Below, piece after piece: positions 1-8,596 of a stretch of 49,274 nt of DNA (the stretch's first letter is position 1; each line of letters opens with the position of its first letter). Both the position numbers and the translations under genes were made by a program. The stretch lies in assembly GCA_019113885.1 (NCBI GenBank), contig DXGO01000147.1, forward strand, positions 1-49,274. The letters run 5' to 3'. The notes beneath the pieces are model-generated. The model was given only the letters and a program-made list of their open reading frames with translations. It was not told the origin of the DNA and did not search any database. This DNA comes from Candidatus Alistipes intestinipullorum. GTDB taxonomy: Bacteria; Bacteroidota; Bacteroidia; Bacteroidales; Rikenellaceae.

Positions 1-288
1 AATGAAAATAGACTAGGCTTGAATTTGCTTTAATTGATGATTCTGTTTCTATATTGTTTCTTAATTCAAAATGTAAAAATCATAAATAGCTAATATACAA
101 ATGATTATATATCAATATATTAAAATTTACCAGATTTCGAAAAGCAAGAGATAAAGCTAACGCTTTTTATATGTATGTACCGGCGCTTTTCGTGCGGTGA
201 CGGTACGGGTATGTCTAAAAAAGGTTTTTAGGTTCTTATTTCTCCATAGGCGAACAGTTTTGGTTTCAGCAAATATAGCGTTTATCTT
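1..288. other. AT-rich intergenic region left of fmt
   Basis: No convincing gene is visible. The first ~180 bases are very AT-rich compared with the GC-rich coding DNA to the right. The only clear signal is a leftward -7 box (269-277). No start codon on the minus strand within the next 260 bases opens a reading frame of useful length, so the transcript either serves a gene beyond the left edge or is a non-coding RNA. A short inverted repeat (GTACCG/CGGTAC, roughly 177-215) lies inside it. No terminator for the fmt operon can be seen here. Confidence 0.5.
269..277 (-). promoter_or_regulatory. Leftward -7 promoter element TATATTTGC
   Basis: Exact match to the Bacteroidota -7 consensus TAnnTTTGC on the minus strand, 12 bases beyond the fmt stop codon. 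It would start a transcript near 262 running out of the window to the left. No good -33 TTTG is seen, so this rests on the -7 box alone. Confidence 0.5.
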
Positions 289-1266
289 CTATTTTTCAAA
301 CCGGTATTGCAGCACGTCGCGCCAGCCTAAAAGCAGTTCGCGTACCGCAAGACGTTTTTTTCCGGCGATCTGCAACTCCCGGAGGTCGATCCATCCGTCG
401 GCGCACGCCACACGGATGAATGTCCTGGAGTCGCTCTCGACCGTACCGCATGCCACCCCTTCGTGGGAGGCTGCCTCGAAGGTCGCCGCAAAGATTTTTG
501 CCGTCAGCGCCTCGTCGTCCGATCCGGCGCGGTACATCGCCGTCCAGGCTGCCGGATAGGGCGACAGCCCGCGGATGAAGTTGATGATCCGCTGCCCGGG
601 AAGCGTCCAGTCGATGCGGCAGTTCTCCTTGAAGATTTTCGGCGCAGAGCGCAGTGTCGCCTCGTTGATGTGCTGTTGTTCGACGGGGCGGATGTCGCCT
701 GCGGCAATGCGCTCGACGGTTTCCAGTACCAGTCCCGTACCGACGGTCATAAGTTTTTCATACATTGTGCCGACGGTATCCTGTGCCGTGATCGGCATGC
801 GGAGTTGTCCGAGGATGGCACCCTTGTCGATTTCGTGGTTCAGCAGGAAAGTCGTGACGCCCGTTTCAGTCTCTCCGTTGATGATTGCCCAGTTGATCGG
901 CGCAGCGCCCCGGTATTGGGGCAGCAGCGAGGCGTGGAGATTGAAGGTTCCGAGGCGCGGCATGGCCCAAATGATCTCGGGCAGCATGCGGAAGGCGATG
1001 ACGATCCCCAGGTCGGGCCGCAGGGCCTGCATTGCCTCGACAAACTCCGGGTCGCGGAGTTTCACGGGCTGCAGGACCGGAAGGCCCATTTCGCGGGCGG
1101 CGATCTTCACGTCGCTTTCATGAAGTTTCTGTCCGCGCCCGGCGGGCTTGTCGGGCGTCGTCACGACCGCCACGACGTTGTAGCCGCCGGCGACCAGCGC
1201 CCGCAGCGACGGCACAGCGAATTCGGGCGTGCCCATGAAGACGATACGCAACTTCCTTGCCTCCAT
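289..1266 (-). CDS. fmt: Methionyl-tRNA formyltransferase
   Basis: Formylates the methionine on initiator tRNA using 10-formyltetrahydrofolate, in the cytoplasm. The 325 residues match the usual family length. The N-terminal Rossmann-like catalytic domain starts with RIVFMGTPEFAVPSL (7-21). The motif FNLHASLLPQYRGAAPI gives the catalytic Asn109 and His111, and Asp147 lies in HEIDKGA. The C-terminal OB-like tRNA-binding domain covers about 215-320. It is the last gene of a four-gene minus-strand operon, starting 3 bases after the ribBA stop codon. Nothing unusual is seen. Identification is secure from motifs and length. Confidence 0.96.
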   Translation of the reverse strand: MEARKLRIVFMGTPEFAVPSLRALVAGGYNVVAVVTTPDKPAGRGQKLHESDVKIAAREMGLPVLQPVKLRDPEFVEAMQALRPDLGIVIAFRMLPEIIWAMPRLGTFNLHASLLPQYRGAAPINWAIINGETETGVTTFLLNHEIDKGAILGQLRMPITAQDTVGTMYEKLMTVGTGLVLETVERIAAGDIRPVEQQHINEATLRSAPKIFKENCRIDWTLPGQRIINFIRGLSPYPAAWTAMYRAGSDDEALTAKIFAATFEAASHEGVACGTVESDSRTFIRVACADGWIDLRELQIAGKKRLAVRELLLGWRDVLQYRFEK

Positions 1267-1269
1267 CCC

Positions 1270-2493
1270 TTACTCCTTTTTCAGCCCGAGCGTGTGGTGC
1301 ATGCGCTCCTGTTTGGTTTCCAGGTAGTGTTCGTTGTAGGGGTTCGGGGCGATCACGATCGGCACGATCTCGTCGATCTTGAGCCCGTATCCTTCGAGTC
1401 CGGCACGTTTGAGCGGGTTGTTGGTCATCAGCCGCATGTGGCGGATACCCAGTTCGCGGATGATGCTCGCCCCGACGCCGTAGTCGCGCTCGTCGGCCTT
1501 GAATCCCAACTTGAGGTTCGCATCGACCGTATCGAGCCCCTCGTCCTGGAGCTTGTAGGCATGGATCTTGTTGCAGAGCCCGATGCCGCGGCCCTCCTGG
1601 TTGAGGTAGACGATGGCGCCCTTGCCCTCCTTCTCGATCATCTGCATCGCGCGGTGCAACTGTTCGCCGCAGTCGCAGCGGTACGATCCGAAGATGTCAC
1701 CCGTGGCGCACGACGAGTGCACGCGGATCAGCACGGGCTCATCCTCGCTCCACTCCCCTTTGGTGAGGGCCACATGCTCCACGCCGTTTGATTTCTGACG
1801 GAAGGGCGTGATCTTGAAATCGCCCCACTCGGTGGGTAGTGGCACCGTTACGCCGCGCTCGATGATCGACTCCTGCTTGAGACGGTAGGCAATCAGCGAG
1901 GCGATCGAGATGATTTTGATACCGAACTTCCTGGCTTTTTCGAGCAGCTGCGGGAGGCGGGCCATCGTGCCGTCCTCGTTCATGATCTCGATCAGTGCTC
2001 CGGCGGGTTGCAGCCCGGCCAGACGCGCCAGGTCGATCGTCGCCTCGGTGTGTCCGGGGCGGCGCAGCACGCCCTTTTCGCGGGCTCGAAGGGGGTTGAT
2101 GTGCCCGGGTCGCCCCAGGTCGACGGGACGTGTCGCCGGGTCGGCCAGCGCGCGGATCGTCGCGGCCCGGTCGTGGATCGACACGCCGGTGGTGCATCCG
2201 TGTCCCAGCAGGTCGACCGTTACCGTGAAGGGCGTACCCAGGAGCGAGGTGTTGTTCTCCTCCATCATGTTGAGGCCCAGCTCGGCACAACGTTTCTCCG
2301 AGAGCGGGGCGCACAGTACGCCGCGGCCCTCCTTAAGCATGAAGTTGACGATTTCGGGTGTGATCTTCTCGGCCGCGACGATGAAATCGCCTTCGTTTTC
2401 ACGGTCTTCGTCATCGACGACGATCACGATTTTGCCGTTGCGGAAGTCCTCGATGACCTCCTCTACGCTATTGAGTAACGTCTCTTTTGCCAT
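1270..2493 (-). CDS. ribBA: Bifunctional DHBP synthase / GTP cyclohydrolase II
   Basis: Makes both precursors of riboflavin: 3,4-dihydroxy-2-butanone 4-phosphate from ribulose 5-phosphate, and the pyrimidine from GTP. Of 407 residues, the RibB domain comes first (about 5-205) with the acidic metal-binding motif [11 protein letters not shown] (27-37) and [12 protein letters not shown]. The RibA domain follows (about 210-400) with zinc ligands Cys262, Cys273 and Cys275 in [16 protein letters not shown] and the signature NQEGRGIGL (298-306). Both halves appear intact. It lies 4 bases after the LptF/G-like gene and 3 bases before fmt, so it is co-transcribed with them. A second riboflavin-type gene, a permuted RibD-like protein, lies far away at 45022-46101. 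Confidence 0.97.
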   Translation of the reverse strand: MAKETLLNSVEEVIEDFRNGKIVIVVDDEDRENEGDFIVAAEKITPEIVNFMLKEGRGVLCAPLSEKRCAELGLNMMEENNTSLLGTPFTVTVDLLGHGCTTGVSIHDRAATIRALADPATRPVDLGRPGHINPLRAREKGVLRRPGHTEATIDLARLAGLQPAGALIEIMNEDGTMARLPQLLEKARKFGIKIISIASLIAYRLKQESIIERGVTVPLPTEWGDFKITPFRQKSNGVEHVALTKGEWSEDEPVLIRVHSSCATGDIFGSYRCDCGEQLHRAMQMIEKEGKGAIVYLNQEGRGIGLCNKIHAYKLQDEGLDTVDANLKLGFKADERDYGVGASIIRELGIRHMRLMTNNPLKRAGLEGYGLKIDEIVPIVIAPNPYNEHYLETKQERMHHTLGLKKE

Positions 2494-2497
2494 TGCG

Positions 2498-3988
2498 TTA
2501 ACGTTTTTTGATTTTCAGTTTTTTTCCGCCTCCGTGCGTCCCGGCCCACGCTCCGATCCTTTCGCGCACGGCCTTAATCTTGCCCGCATACCAGTCTGTG
2601 TCGAGCAGTGCAGAGTCGTTGGTGGCCTTGTAGGTAAGGTAGATGGCGATCGGCGAGAGGATGAATGTCGAGAGCCACATGCCATAGACGGCATCCCACG
2701 TCCCCTCTTTGGCCATCTTCTCGCCCGAGAGGCTGATGATGTAGTAAATAACGAAGAAGATCACCGACACGACGACCGGCATGCCGAGGCCTCCGCGGCG
2801 GATGATGGCGCCGAGCGGTGCGCCGATCAGGAAGAAGATGATGATCGACACGGGGAGCGACAGTTTCTTGTGCCATTCGACCTGCGAGCGGTAGAGTTGG
2901 TTCAGGGTGTTCTTGGCCATCGACTCGTCGAACGACGAGAAGACGTTGCGGGAGTTTTTCGCCGTGCCGCGTGCCTGGTCCCAGATCTTCTCCTTGTCGC
3001 GCAGGGAGAGTTTCGCGAGGGAGTCCTGGAGGTTCAGGTCGCGGAAACGGCTCTTGTCGATGCGCAGGCTGTCGGGTTGCGGCAGGACGCTCGCGTCGCG
3101 CGAGAAGATCTGCTCCTTGAGCAGCGGTTCGTAGGAGGAGGTCGTTGCGTCGTTGACCTTGATCTCCAGCGAGTCGATGTCGTGCTGCAGTTCGCTGATG
3201 TTCTTCGTCTGGCTGTTCGAGAAGAGGTCGGCGTCGGAGCGTCCCATGGCGAAGCCCTCCATCGGGATGACCTGTTTCTGGAGGTCGAACGTATGGTGGC
3301 GCAGGTTGCTCTTGTTGTACCATTGGTTGTTGCGCGTCTGTTCGTAGGTCTCGCCGTGGAAAAGCGTTACGAGCAGGTAGCGCTTATCGTCCGAGAGGCG
3401 TATATACCCCGAGTCGGCGACGATGGTGTTCATGTCCCCCTTTGTCGAGCGGTTGTCGTAGATCAGCACGTCGTGCAGCAGGTGCGTCTCGGGCTCCTGG
3501 TGCCCGACGCGGATCGACATGTTGTCGATGCCGTTGAAGAAGAGCCCGTCCTGGAATTCGAGGGCCTGTTTCTGCTGTCGGATGTCGTAAAGCGTGCTGT
3601 AAAGCTTCTTGTTGGCGGCCGGGACGAGGTTGTTGCCGATGAAGAAGCTCCCGACGGCCACGAAGCTCACCAGGATGATGAGCGGTTTTGTAATCTGCAC
3701 GAGCGACATGCCGGCCGATTTCATGGCCAGCAGTTCGTAGTTCTCGCCGAGGTTGCCCATGGTCATAATCGCGGCCAGGAGCATCGAGAGCGGCAGCCCC
3801 ATGGGGATCATGTTGGCCATGAAGTAGGTCATCAGCTCGATGATGATGCCGGCGCTGAGGCCCTTGCCGACCAGCTCGTCGATGTAGCGCCACACGACGT
3901 TCATCATCAGCACGAACATGACGATGAAGAACGTCAGGACCATCGGCCCGAGGTAGGATTTCAGCACGAGTTTATGGATGGTTTTCAT
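2498..3988 (-). CDS. LptF/LptG family lipopolysaccharide export permease
   Basis: YjgP/YjgQ family membrane protein, expected to be one of the two permease subunits of the Lpt complex that extracts lipopolysaccharide from the inner membrane. Of 496 residues, three hydrophobic segments lie at the N-terminus (about 10-120, beginning [20 protein letters not shown]), then a long periplasmic region of beta-jellyroll type, then three membrane segments (about 375-470). The periplasmic part is longer than in E. coli LptF/G (about 360 residues in all) and contains a charged insert around 265-365, common in Bacteroidota. LptF and LptG cannot be told apart by eye. Its start overlaps the stop of the upstream ABC-3 permease by 4 bases, indicating translational coupling. 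Confidence 0.88.
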   Translation of the reverse strand: MKTIHKLVLKSYLGPMVLTFFIVMFVLMMNVVWRYIDELVGKGLSAGIIIELMTYFMANMIPMGLPLSMLLAAIMTMGNLGENYELLAMKSAGMSLVQITKPLIILVSFVAVGSFFIGNNLVPAANKKLYSTLYDIRQQKQALEFQDGLFFNGIDNMSIRVGHQEPETHLLHDVLIYDNRSTKGDMNTIVADSGYIRLSDDKRYLLVTLFHGETYEQTRNNQWYNKSNLRHHTFDLQKQVIPMEGFAMGRSDADLFSNSQTKNISELQHDIDSLEIKVNDATTSSYEPLLKEQIFSRDASVLPQPDSLRIDKSRFRDLNLQDSLAKLSLRDKEKIWDQARGTAKNSRNVFSSFDESMAKNTLNQLYRSQVEWHKKLSLPVSIIIFFLIGAPLGAIIRRGGLGMPVVVSVIFFVIYYIISLSGEKMAKEGTWDAVYGMWLSTFILSPIAIYLTYKATNDSALLDTDWYAGKIKAVRERIGAWAGTHGGGKKLKIKKR

Positions 3989-4818
3989 GCGGCGGCTCGC
4001 GGTTTACGGTTACGCAAAGATACGAGTTTTACGAGAATAAGCGTAAGGGTGAGCATAAATATTATGGCGGCGCCGGGCGGAACCTCGAAATGGTAGCTGG
4101 CGACGAGCCCTGCGACGTTGCCGGCGACGGCCACGAGAGGGGCCGTCAGGGCGATGGTGCGGTACGAGCGCGAGAGCGAGTTGACGATTACCACAGGCAT
4201 GGTGATGAGCGAGATGAGCAGTACGATGCCCATGATGCGGATCGAGAGGACGATCGTCACGGCGACGAGGGCCGCCATCAGGTAGGAGATGACGCGGGTG
4301 GGGATGCCGCGCGAGCGGGCGAAATCGCGGTCGAAGGCGACATACATGACGGGGCGCAGCCAGAGGAGGGCTCCGAGGAGGATCAGCAGGGTCAGGGCGG
4401 CAAGAGCCGCGACATCCGAGGAGGTGACGGTGACGATGCTTCCGAAGAGGTAGGCCGAGAGGTCTCCGGAGGTGTACCCGGGCCTCAGGCTCATGAAGAG
4501 CGCCCCGACGGCCATGCCCACGGACCAGATGATGCCGATGGCGGAGTCCTCGCGGATGCGGCCGCGGCTGCCGGCCCACTCGATGCCGAGGGCCGAGAGC
4601 ACGGCGAAGAGCATGGCTCCGGCGATGGGGTTCGCTCCGAGGTAGAAGGCGATGCCCAGGCCTCCGAACGAGGCGTGCGTGATGCCCCCGGCGAGGAAGA
4701 CCATGCGGCGGCAGACGACGTAGGTGCCGATCACGCCGCACGTGAGGCCCGAGAGCACGCAGGCGGCCAGTGCGTTGGACAGGTAACCGTATTGGAGCAG
4801 ATCGCTGAAAAATCCCAT
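3985..4818 (-). CDS. ABC-3 family metal ABC transporter permease
   Basis: Multi-spanning inner membrane protein of the ZnuB/MntB/TroC type, which imports zinc, manganese or iron together with an ATPase and a metal-binding lipoprotein. The 277 residues hold 7-9 hydrophobic segments and the family features GGITHASFGGLGIAF (about 43-57) and a C-terminal MGIVLLISLITMPV segment. The start was placed at 4818 because a perfect minus-strand -7 box (4836-4844) lies just upstream; a longer frame back to 4935 would begin before the promoter and overlap mtaB. No ATPase or solute-binding partner is encoded in the window, so the partners must be elsewhere. The metal cannot be told from sequence. It heads the operon with LptF/G, ribBA and fmt. 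Confidence 0.87.
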   Translation of the reverse strand: MGFFSDLLQYGYLSNALAACVLSGLTCGVIGTYVVCRRMVFLAGGITHASFGGLGIAFYLGANPIAGAMLFAVLSALGIEWAGSRGRIREDSAIGIIWSVGMAVGALFMSLRPGYTSGDLSAYLFGSIVTVTSSDVAALAALTLLILLGALLWLRPVMYVAFDRDFARSRGIPTRVISYLMAALVAVTIVLSIRIMGIVLLISLITMPVVIVNSLSRSYRTIALTAPLVAVAGNVAGLVASYHFEVPPGAAIIFMLTLTLILVKLVSLRNRKPRAAA

Positions 4819-4835
4819 ACCTCGTTCAATTGCGC

Positions 4836-4844
4836 GCAAATTTA
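4836..4844 (-). promoter_or_regulatory. Promoter -7 element for the permease-lptF/G-ribBA-fmt operon
   Basis: TAAATTTGC on the minus strand matches TAnnTTTGC exactly. The predicted transcript start is near 4829, leaving a leader of only about 11 bases before the ATG at 4818. This decides the start codon of the permease. Confidence 0.7.
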
Positions 4845-4887
4845 CGTTTTTTATCCGAAAAAGCCGCTCACATTCGGGCAGATTTCG

Positions 4888-4896
4888 TAATTTCGC
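4888..4896 (+). promoter_or_regulatory. Probable -7 element for mtaB
   Basis: TAATTTCGC differs from TAnnTTTGC at one position. It lies 20 bases before the mtaB ATG and is back-to-back with the minus-strand promoter at 4836-4844. Confidence 0.45.
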
Positions 4897-4915
4897 AGCG
4901 TAAAAACGTGAATTC

Positions 4916-6214
4916 ATGCAACCTTGCAGAGTCAATTTTCATACCTTGGGCTGCAAGCTCAACTTTTCGGAGACCTCGACCCTTGCCCGGGAGTTCGAGC
5001 GGGGCGGTTTCGTGCGCGTGGCGCCGACGGCCGAGGCCGACATCTGCGTCATCAACAGTTGTTCGGTGACGGAGCATGCCGACAAGAAGTGCCGCAACCT
5101 GATCCGCAAACTCCACCGCCGCAACCCGCAGGCGATCATTGCCGTGACGGGGTGCTACGCGCAGTTGAAACCGCAGGAGATCGCCGCCATAGAGGGTGTC
5201 GACATCGTGCTGGGCAACAACGATAAGGGCGATTTATATAAACGGGTGGTTGAGCTGTCGGGAAAGGGCCGTGCGCAGGTTTACAGTTGCGATACCGACT
5301 CGCTGACCTCGTTCTTCGCCGCCTTTTCGAGCGGCGACCGCACCCGGGCGTTCCTCAAGGTGCAGGACGGCTGCGACTACTGCTGCTCCTACTGCACCAT
5401 CCACTACGCCCGCGGCGCCAGCCGCAACATGCCGATCGCCGACCTGGTGAACGAGGCGCGCGAGATCGCCGCCGGGGGCCAGAAGGAGATTGTCCTCACG
5501 GGGGTTAATACGGGCGACTTTGGCCGCACGACCGGTGAACGCTTCATCGATCTGCTGCGGGCGCTCGATGCCGTGGAGGGGATCGAGCGCTACCGCATCT
5601 CGTCCATCGAACCGAACCTGCTCACCGACGAGATCATCGCCTTCTGCGCCGCGTCGCGGAAGTTCCAGCACCACTTCCACATCCCGCTCCAGAGCGGTTC
5701 GGACCGGATTCTGGGGCTGATGCGGCGCCGCTACACCTCGGCCCGCTTCGCCGAGCGCATCGCCGCCGTGCGGCGGGCGATGCCCGACGCCTTCATCGGC
5801 ATCGACGTGATTGTCGGCTTCCCCGGTGAGACGGAGGCCGATTTCCGCACGACCTGTGACTTTCTTGCGGGACTCGAACCGTCGTTCCTCCACATCTTCC
5901 CCTTCTCGGAACGCCCCGGGACACCGGCCGTCGCACTGCCCGACAAGGTGCAGGCGTCGGTCGCCACGCGTCGTGTCGCTGAGTTGGAGGCGTTGTGCGA
6001 CCGGCTCCACCGGTCGTTCTGCGCCCGGGCCGTCGGGACGGAGGACGAGGTGCTCTTCGAAAGCACCCGCCGCGCGGGGATGATGTTCGGTTTCACGGGC
6101 AACTATCGCCGTGTCAAAGCCCCCTACGACGCCGCGCGCGTGAATGCCCTGTGCCGGGTGAAACTGACCGGCATCGACGAATCTCACGACCTGATGGGGG
6201 AAATTCTGGATTAA
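4916..6214 (+). CDS. mtaB: tRNA ct6A37/t6A37 methylthiotransferase MtaB
   Basis: Radical-SAM enzyme that adds a methylthio group to threonylcarbamoyladenosine 37 of tRNAs reading ANN codons. Of 432 residues, the N-terminal UPF0004 domain supplies three cluster cysteines (Cys13 in TLGCKLNFSE, Cys49 in INSCSVTEHAD, Cys80 in VTGCYAQL). The radical-SAM domain has the CxxxCxxC motif Cys153-Cys157-Cys160 in DGCDYCCSYCTIHYARG. The extra cysteine 156 inside the motif is often seen in this family. A TRAM-like end covers about 370-432. TLGCKLNFSE and the overall length favour MtaB over MiaB or RimO. It is monocistronic, divergent from the permease operon. Confidence 0.94.
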   Translation: MQPCRVNFHTLGCKLNFSETSTLAREFERGGFVRVAPTAEADICVINSCSVTEHADKKCRNLIRKLHRRNPQAIIAVTGCYAQLKPQEIAAIEGVDIVLGNNDKGDLYKRVVELSGKGRAQVYSCDTDSLTSFFAAFSSGDRTRAFLKVQDGCDYCCSYCTIHYARGASRNMPIADLVNEAREIAAGGQKEIVLTGVNTGDFGRTTGERFIDLLRALDAVEGIERYRISSIEPNLLTDEIIAFCAASRKFQHHFHIPLQSGSDRILGLMRRRYTSARFAERIAAVRRAMPDAFIGIDVIVGFPGETEADFRTTCDFLAGLEPSFLHIFPFSERPGTPAVALPDKVQASVATRRVAELEALCDRLHRSFCARAVGTEDEVLFESTRRAGMMFGFTGNYRRVKAPYDAARVNALCRVKLTGIDESHDLMGEILD

Positions 6215-6219
6215 ATCAT

Positions 6220-6228
6220 TATATTTGC
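6220..6228 (+). promoter_or_regulatory. Promoter -7 element for the sensor-like/trkH/SPOR operon
   Basis: TATATTTGC, an exact TAnnTTTGC match, 6 bases after the mtaB stop codon. It would give a leader of about 100 bases before the ATG at 6339. Confidence 0.65.
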
Positions 6229-6338
6229 ATAAATGTTCCTGCCTTTGCCTTTCCAACTGACGCGTCCCGGGCGTTCTGTGCGTTCTTCCGCGTGCTGTTC
6301 GGGGTCGGGCGGGAGCCAGGAAACAAATTGTTGACGAT

Positions 6339-7127
6339 ATGACAGGTATGCGCAAACGGGTGACGGTCGGGTTTCTGAGCATCGTCTGCCTGCTGTTTTT
6401 CTCGGGTATGGTATCGTTCCTCGAGCTGAGCCACCTGAGCCGCGATACGGGCGAAATCCTCAAGGCCAACCGGCGCAACATCGAACTGGCCAAGGAGATG
6501 CTCGATGCGGCCCACGAACAGAATATCGCGCTGATTCACCGTTCGGTCTTCGGCGACCGGAGCTACGACAGTCTGTGCCGCGCCTGCATGGAGCGGCTCG
6601 AAAATACGCTGCTTGTGGCCCAGAACGAGGCGCTCGAAAAGTCGTTCCTCGACTCGCTGGCCTTCGCCACGACCGAACTCCGGCTGCTGACCGACAACTA
6701 CCTGGCTTTCGGCTCCGGGGATATCCTCTCGCCGGCGGTCGGACAGCCAGTCGATTCGCTCGGCCGGGTGTGGTACGGCGGTCAGTACGAGAAGGTATAC
6801 AGCCAGTTGACGTCGGCCATCAAGAGCTACATGACCTCGACGCAGAGTTCGCTGGCCCCGCGTGCCGAGCAGATGAAGAAAAACGCCTATCGGGCCGTGA
6901 CACCGGTCCTGATCTCGCTGGCCGTGATGATCGCCATTGTGCTGATGCTCTATTACTTCATGTCGATCTACTGCGTGAAGCCGATCGAACGGATGAACCG
7001 TGAACTGGGCAATTTCCTCACCTATCGGACCCCCTTCGTTGTGAAGGGCGACCTGAAGGACGAGGTGCTGGAACTCAAGGAGAAGATCGAACTGCTCGTC
7101 AAGCAGTCGAGACAGACGAAAGCCTGA
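6339..7127 (+). CDS. Orphan two-TM sensor-like membrane protein (4HB-MCP/HAMP-like)
   Basis: No function is known to me. The 262 residues have the layout of the input half of a chemoreceptor or histidine kinase. There is one N-terminal membrane segment (about 10-27), then an extracytoplasmic region rich in heptads (about 30-185) resembling a four-helix-bundle sensor. A second membrane segment follows (about 190-212), then a HAMP-like linker starting CVKPIERMNRELGNF, and the protein ends with a short coiled coil. No kinase, cyclase or methyl-accepting domain follows; a stop codon comes about 50 residues after the second membrane segment. It is 15 bases upstream of trkH and in the same operon, so a role in modulating potassium uptake is a reasonable guess only. 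An ATG at 6348 is an alternative start. Confidence 0.7.
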   Translation: MTGMRKRVTVGFLSIVCLLFFSGMVSFLELSHLSRDTGEILKANRRNIELAKEMLDAAHEQNIALIHRSVFGDRSYDSLCRACMERLENTLLVAQNEALEKSFLDSLAFATTELRLLTDNYLAFGSGDILSPAVGQPVDSLGRVWYGGQYEKVYSQLTSAIKSYMTSTQSSLAPRAEQMKKNAYRAVTPVLISLAVMIAIVLMLYYFMSIYCVKPIERMNRELGNFLTYRTPFVVKGDLKDEVLELKEKIELLVKQSRQTKA

Positions 7128-7142
7128 TAAAACATTGTTGCG

Positions 7143-8588
7143 ATGCGGGTAGACGTTGTTTTGCGATATGTCGGAGTCGTGATGCTCTTCTTTGCGTTCT
7201 TCATGCTGTTGTCGGCGGGGATCTCCTATGTCAGCGGCATGGATTCGGCATTTTATCCCCTGCTTCTTTCGGCCCTGCTCACGGCCCTGCTGGGCGCCTT
7301 TCCGTTGATCTTCGTCGGCAAGTGCGACCAGATCACCAACAAGGAGGGGTTCTGCATCGTCGTGGGGGCGTGGCTCGTGGCCTGCGTGGTGTCGATGTTC
7401 CCCTACCTGATCTGGGGCGGGGAGTTCAGCCTCGTGAATGCGTGGTTCGAAAGCGTTTCGGGCCTCACGACGACCGGGGCCACGATTCTCAACGATGTCG
7501 AGGCGCTGCCGCGCGGGCTGCTTTTCTGGCGCATGGCCTCGACGTGGATCGGCGGTATGGGCGTGGTGATGTTCGCGCTGGTGGTGTTGCCGTCGATCGG
7601 CCGCAGCCGGATGATGCTCTCCAACGTGGAGCTCTCGACGATGGCCAAGGACAACTACCGTTACCGTTCGCAGATCGTCGTGCGGATTCTGCTTGTGGTC
7701 TATATCGGTCTGACGGCCGTGTCGACCGTGCTGCTCAAACTGGCCGGCATGAACTGGTTCGATGCGCTGTGCCACGCCATGTCGGCCTGCGCGACGAGCG
7801 GTTTCTCGACCAAGAACGTCAGCGTGGCCTACTTCAACAGTCCGGCCATTGACACGATCCTGATCTTTACGATGATTACCGCGGGAATCCACTTCGGGCT
7901 GATTTACGCCACGGTGACCGGCAAGCGCAACAACATCTTCCGTTCGGAGGTGACGCGCTGGTACCTGGGGATGCTGTTGGCCGGCGGCGTGCTGATCGCC
8001 ATCAGCCTCTACGCCGCGGACATCTACCCCACGCTTGCCACGTCGTTCCGCCATGCGATGTTCCAGTTCGCCACGCTGGTCTCGACGACGGGGTTTGCCA
8101 CGGCTGATTCGAACACATGGACATCGTTTGCCATTATCTTGCTGATTTTCGGGTCGCTGGTGTGTGCGTGTGCGGGCTCGACGGCCGGAGGCATCAAGGT
8201 CAACCGGCTGGTGCTGGCCGCGAAGATGCTGCGCGCCCGGTTGCAGCAGCAGCAGCATCCTAATGCCGTGATCCGCATTCGTCTCGACGGGATGATCCAG
8301 GAGAGCGAGGTCCTCTATTCGGTCATGGTGTTCATCGTCACCTACCTGATGCTGGTGCTCGCCGGGACGATCTTCGGGACGATGCTCGGCATCGACTTGA
8401 CAACCAGTTTTACGGGCAGCGTGGCGTCGATCGGCAACGTGGGCCCGGGCTTCGGCGAGGTGGGGTCCATGGACAATTTCTCGGCCTTGCCCGCGGCGTT
8501 CAAGGTCTCCAATACGCTGTTGATGCTGCTGGGCCGTCTGGAGATTTTCGGACTCATACAGATTTTTTTCATGAAATGGTGGAAATAG
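7143..8588 (+). CDS. trkH: TrkH/KtrB family potassium uptake channel subunit
   Basis: Inner membrane potassium-translocating subunit of the Trk/Ktr systems. The 481 residues show four M1-P-M2 repeats with the expected selectivity loops: SGLTTTGATIL (106-116), CATSGFSTKN, STTGFATAD and SIGNVGPGFGE. Length fits TrkH. It normally works with the nucleotide-binding regulator TrkA/KtrA, which is not in this window. Its 3' end overlaps the earliest possible start of the following SPOR-like gene, and a sensor-like gene lies immediately upstream, suggesting one transcript. Confidence 0.93.
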   Translation: MRVDVVLRYVGVVMLFFAFFMLLSAGISYVSGMDSAFYPLLLSALLTALLGAFPLIFVGKCDQITNKEGFCIVVGAWLVACVVSMFPYLIWGGEFSLVNAWFESVSGLTTTGATILNDVEALPRGLLFWRMASTWIGGMGVVMFALVVLPSIGRSRMMLSNVELSTMAKDNYRYRSQIVVRILLVVYIGLTAVSTVLLKLAGMNWFDALCHAMSACATSGFSTKNVSVAYFNSPAIDTILIFTMITAGIHFGLIYATVTGKRNNIFRSEVTRWYLGMLLAGGVLIAISLYAADIYPTLATSFRHAMFQFATLVSTTGFATADSNTWTSFAIILLIFGSLVCACAGSTAGGIKVNRLVLAAKMLRARLQQQQHPNAVIRIRLDGMIQESEVLYSVMVFIVTYLMLVLAGTIFGTMLGIDLTTSFTGSVASIGNVGPGFGEVGSMDNFSALPAAFKVSNTLLMLLGRLEIFGLIQIFFMKWWK

Positions 8589-8596
8589 TACGACCT

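Noticed and set aside
1910..4096. 728-codon open frame on the plus strand antisense to ribBA and the LptF/G gene
   Set aside because: It is a shadow frame: low-complexity composition, no recognisable domain, and it runs across two clear genes on the other strand. GC-rich coding DNA commonly gives such frames.
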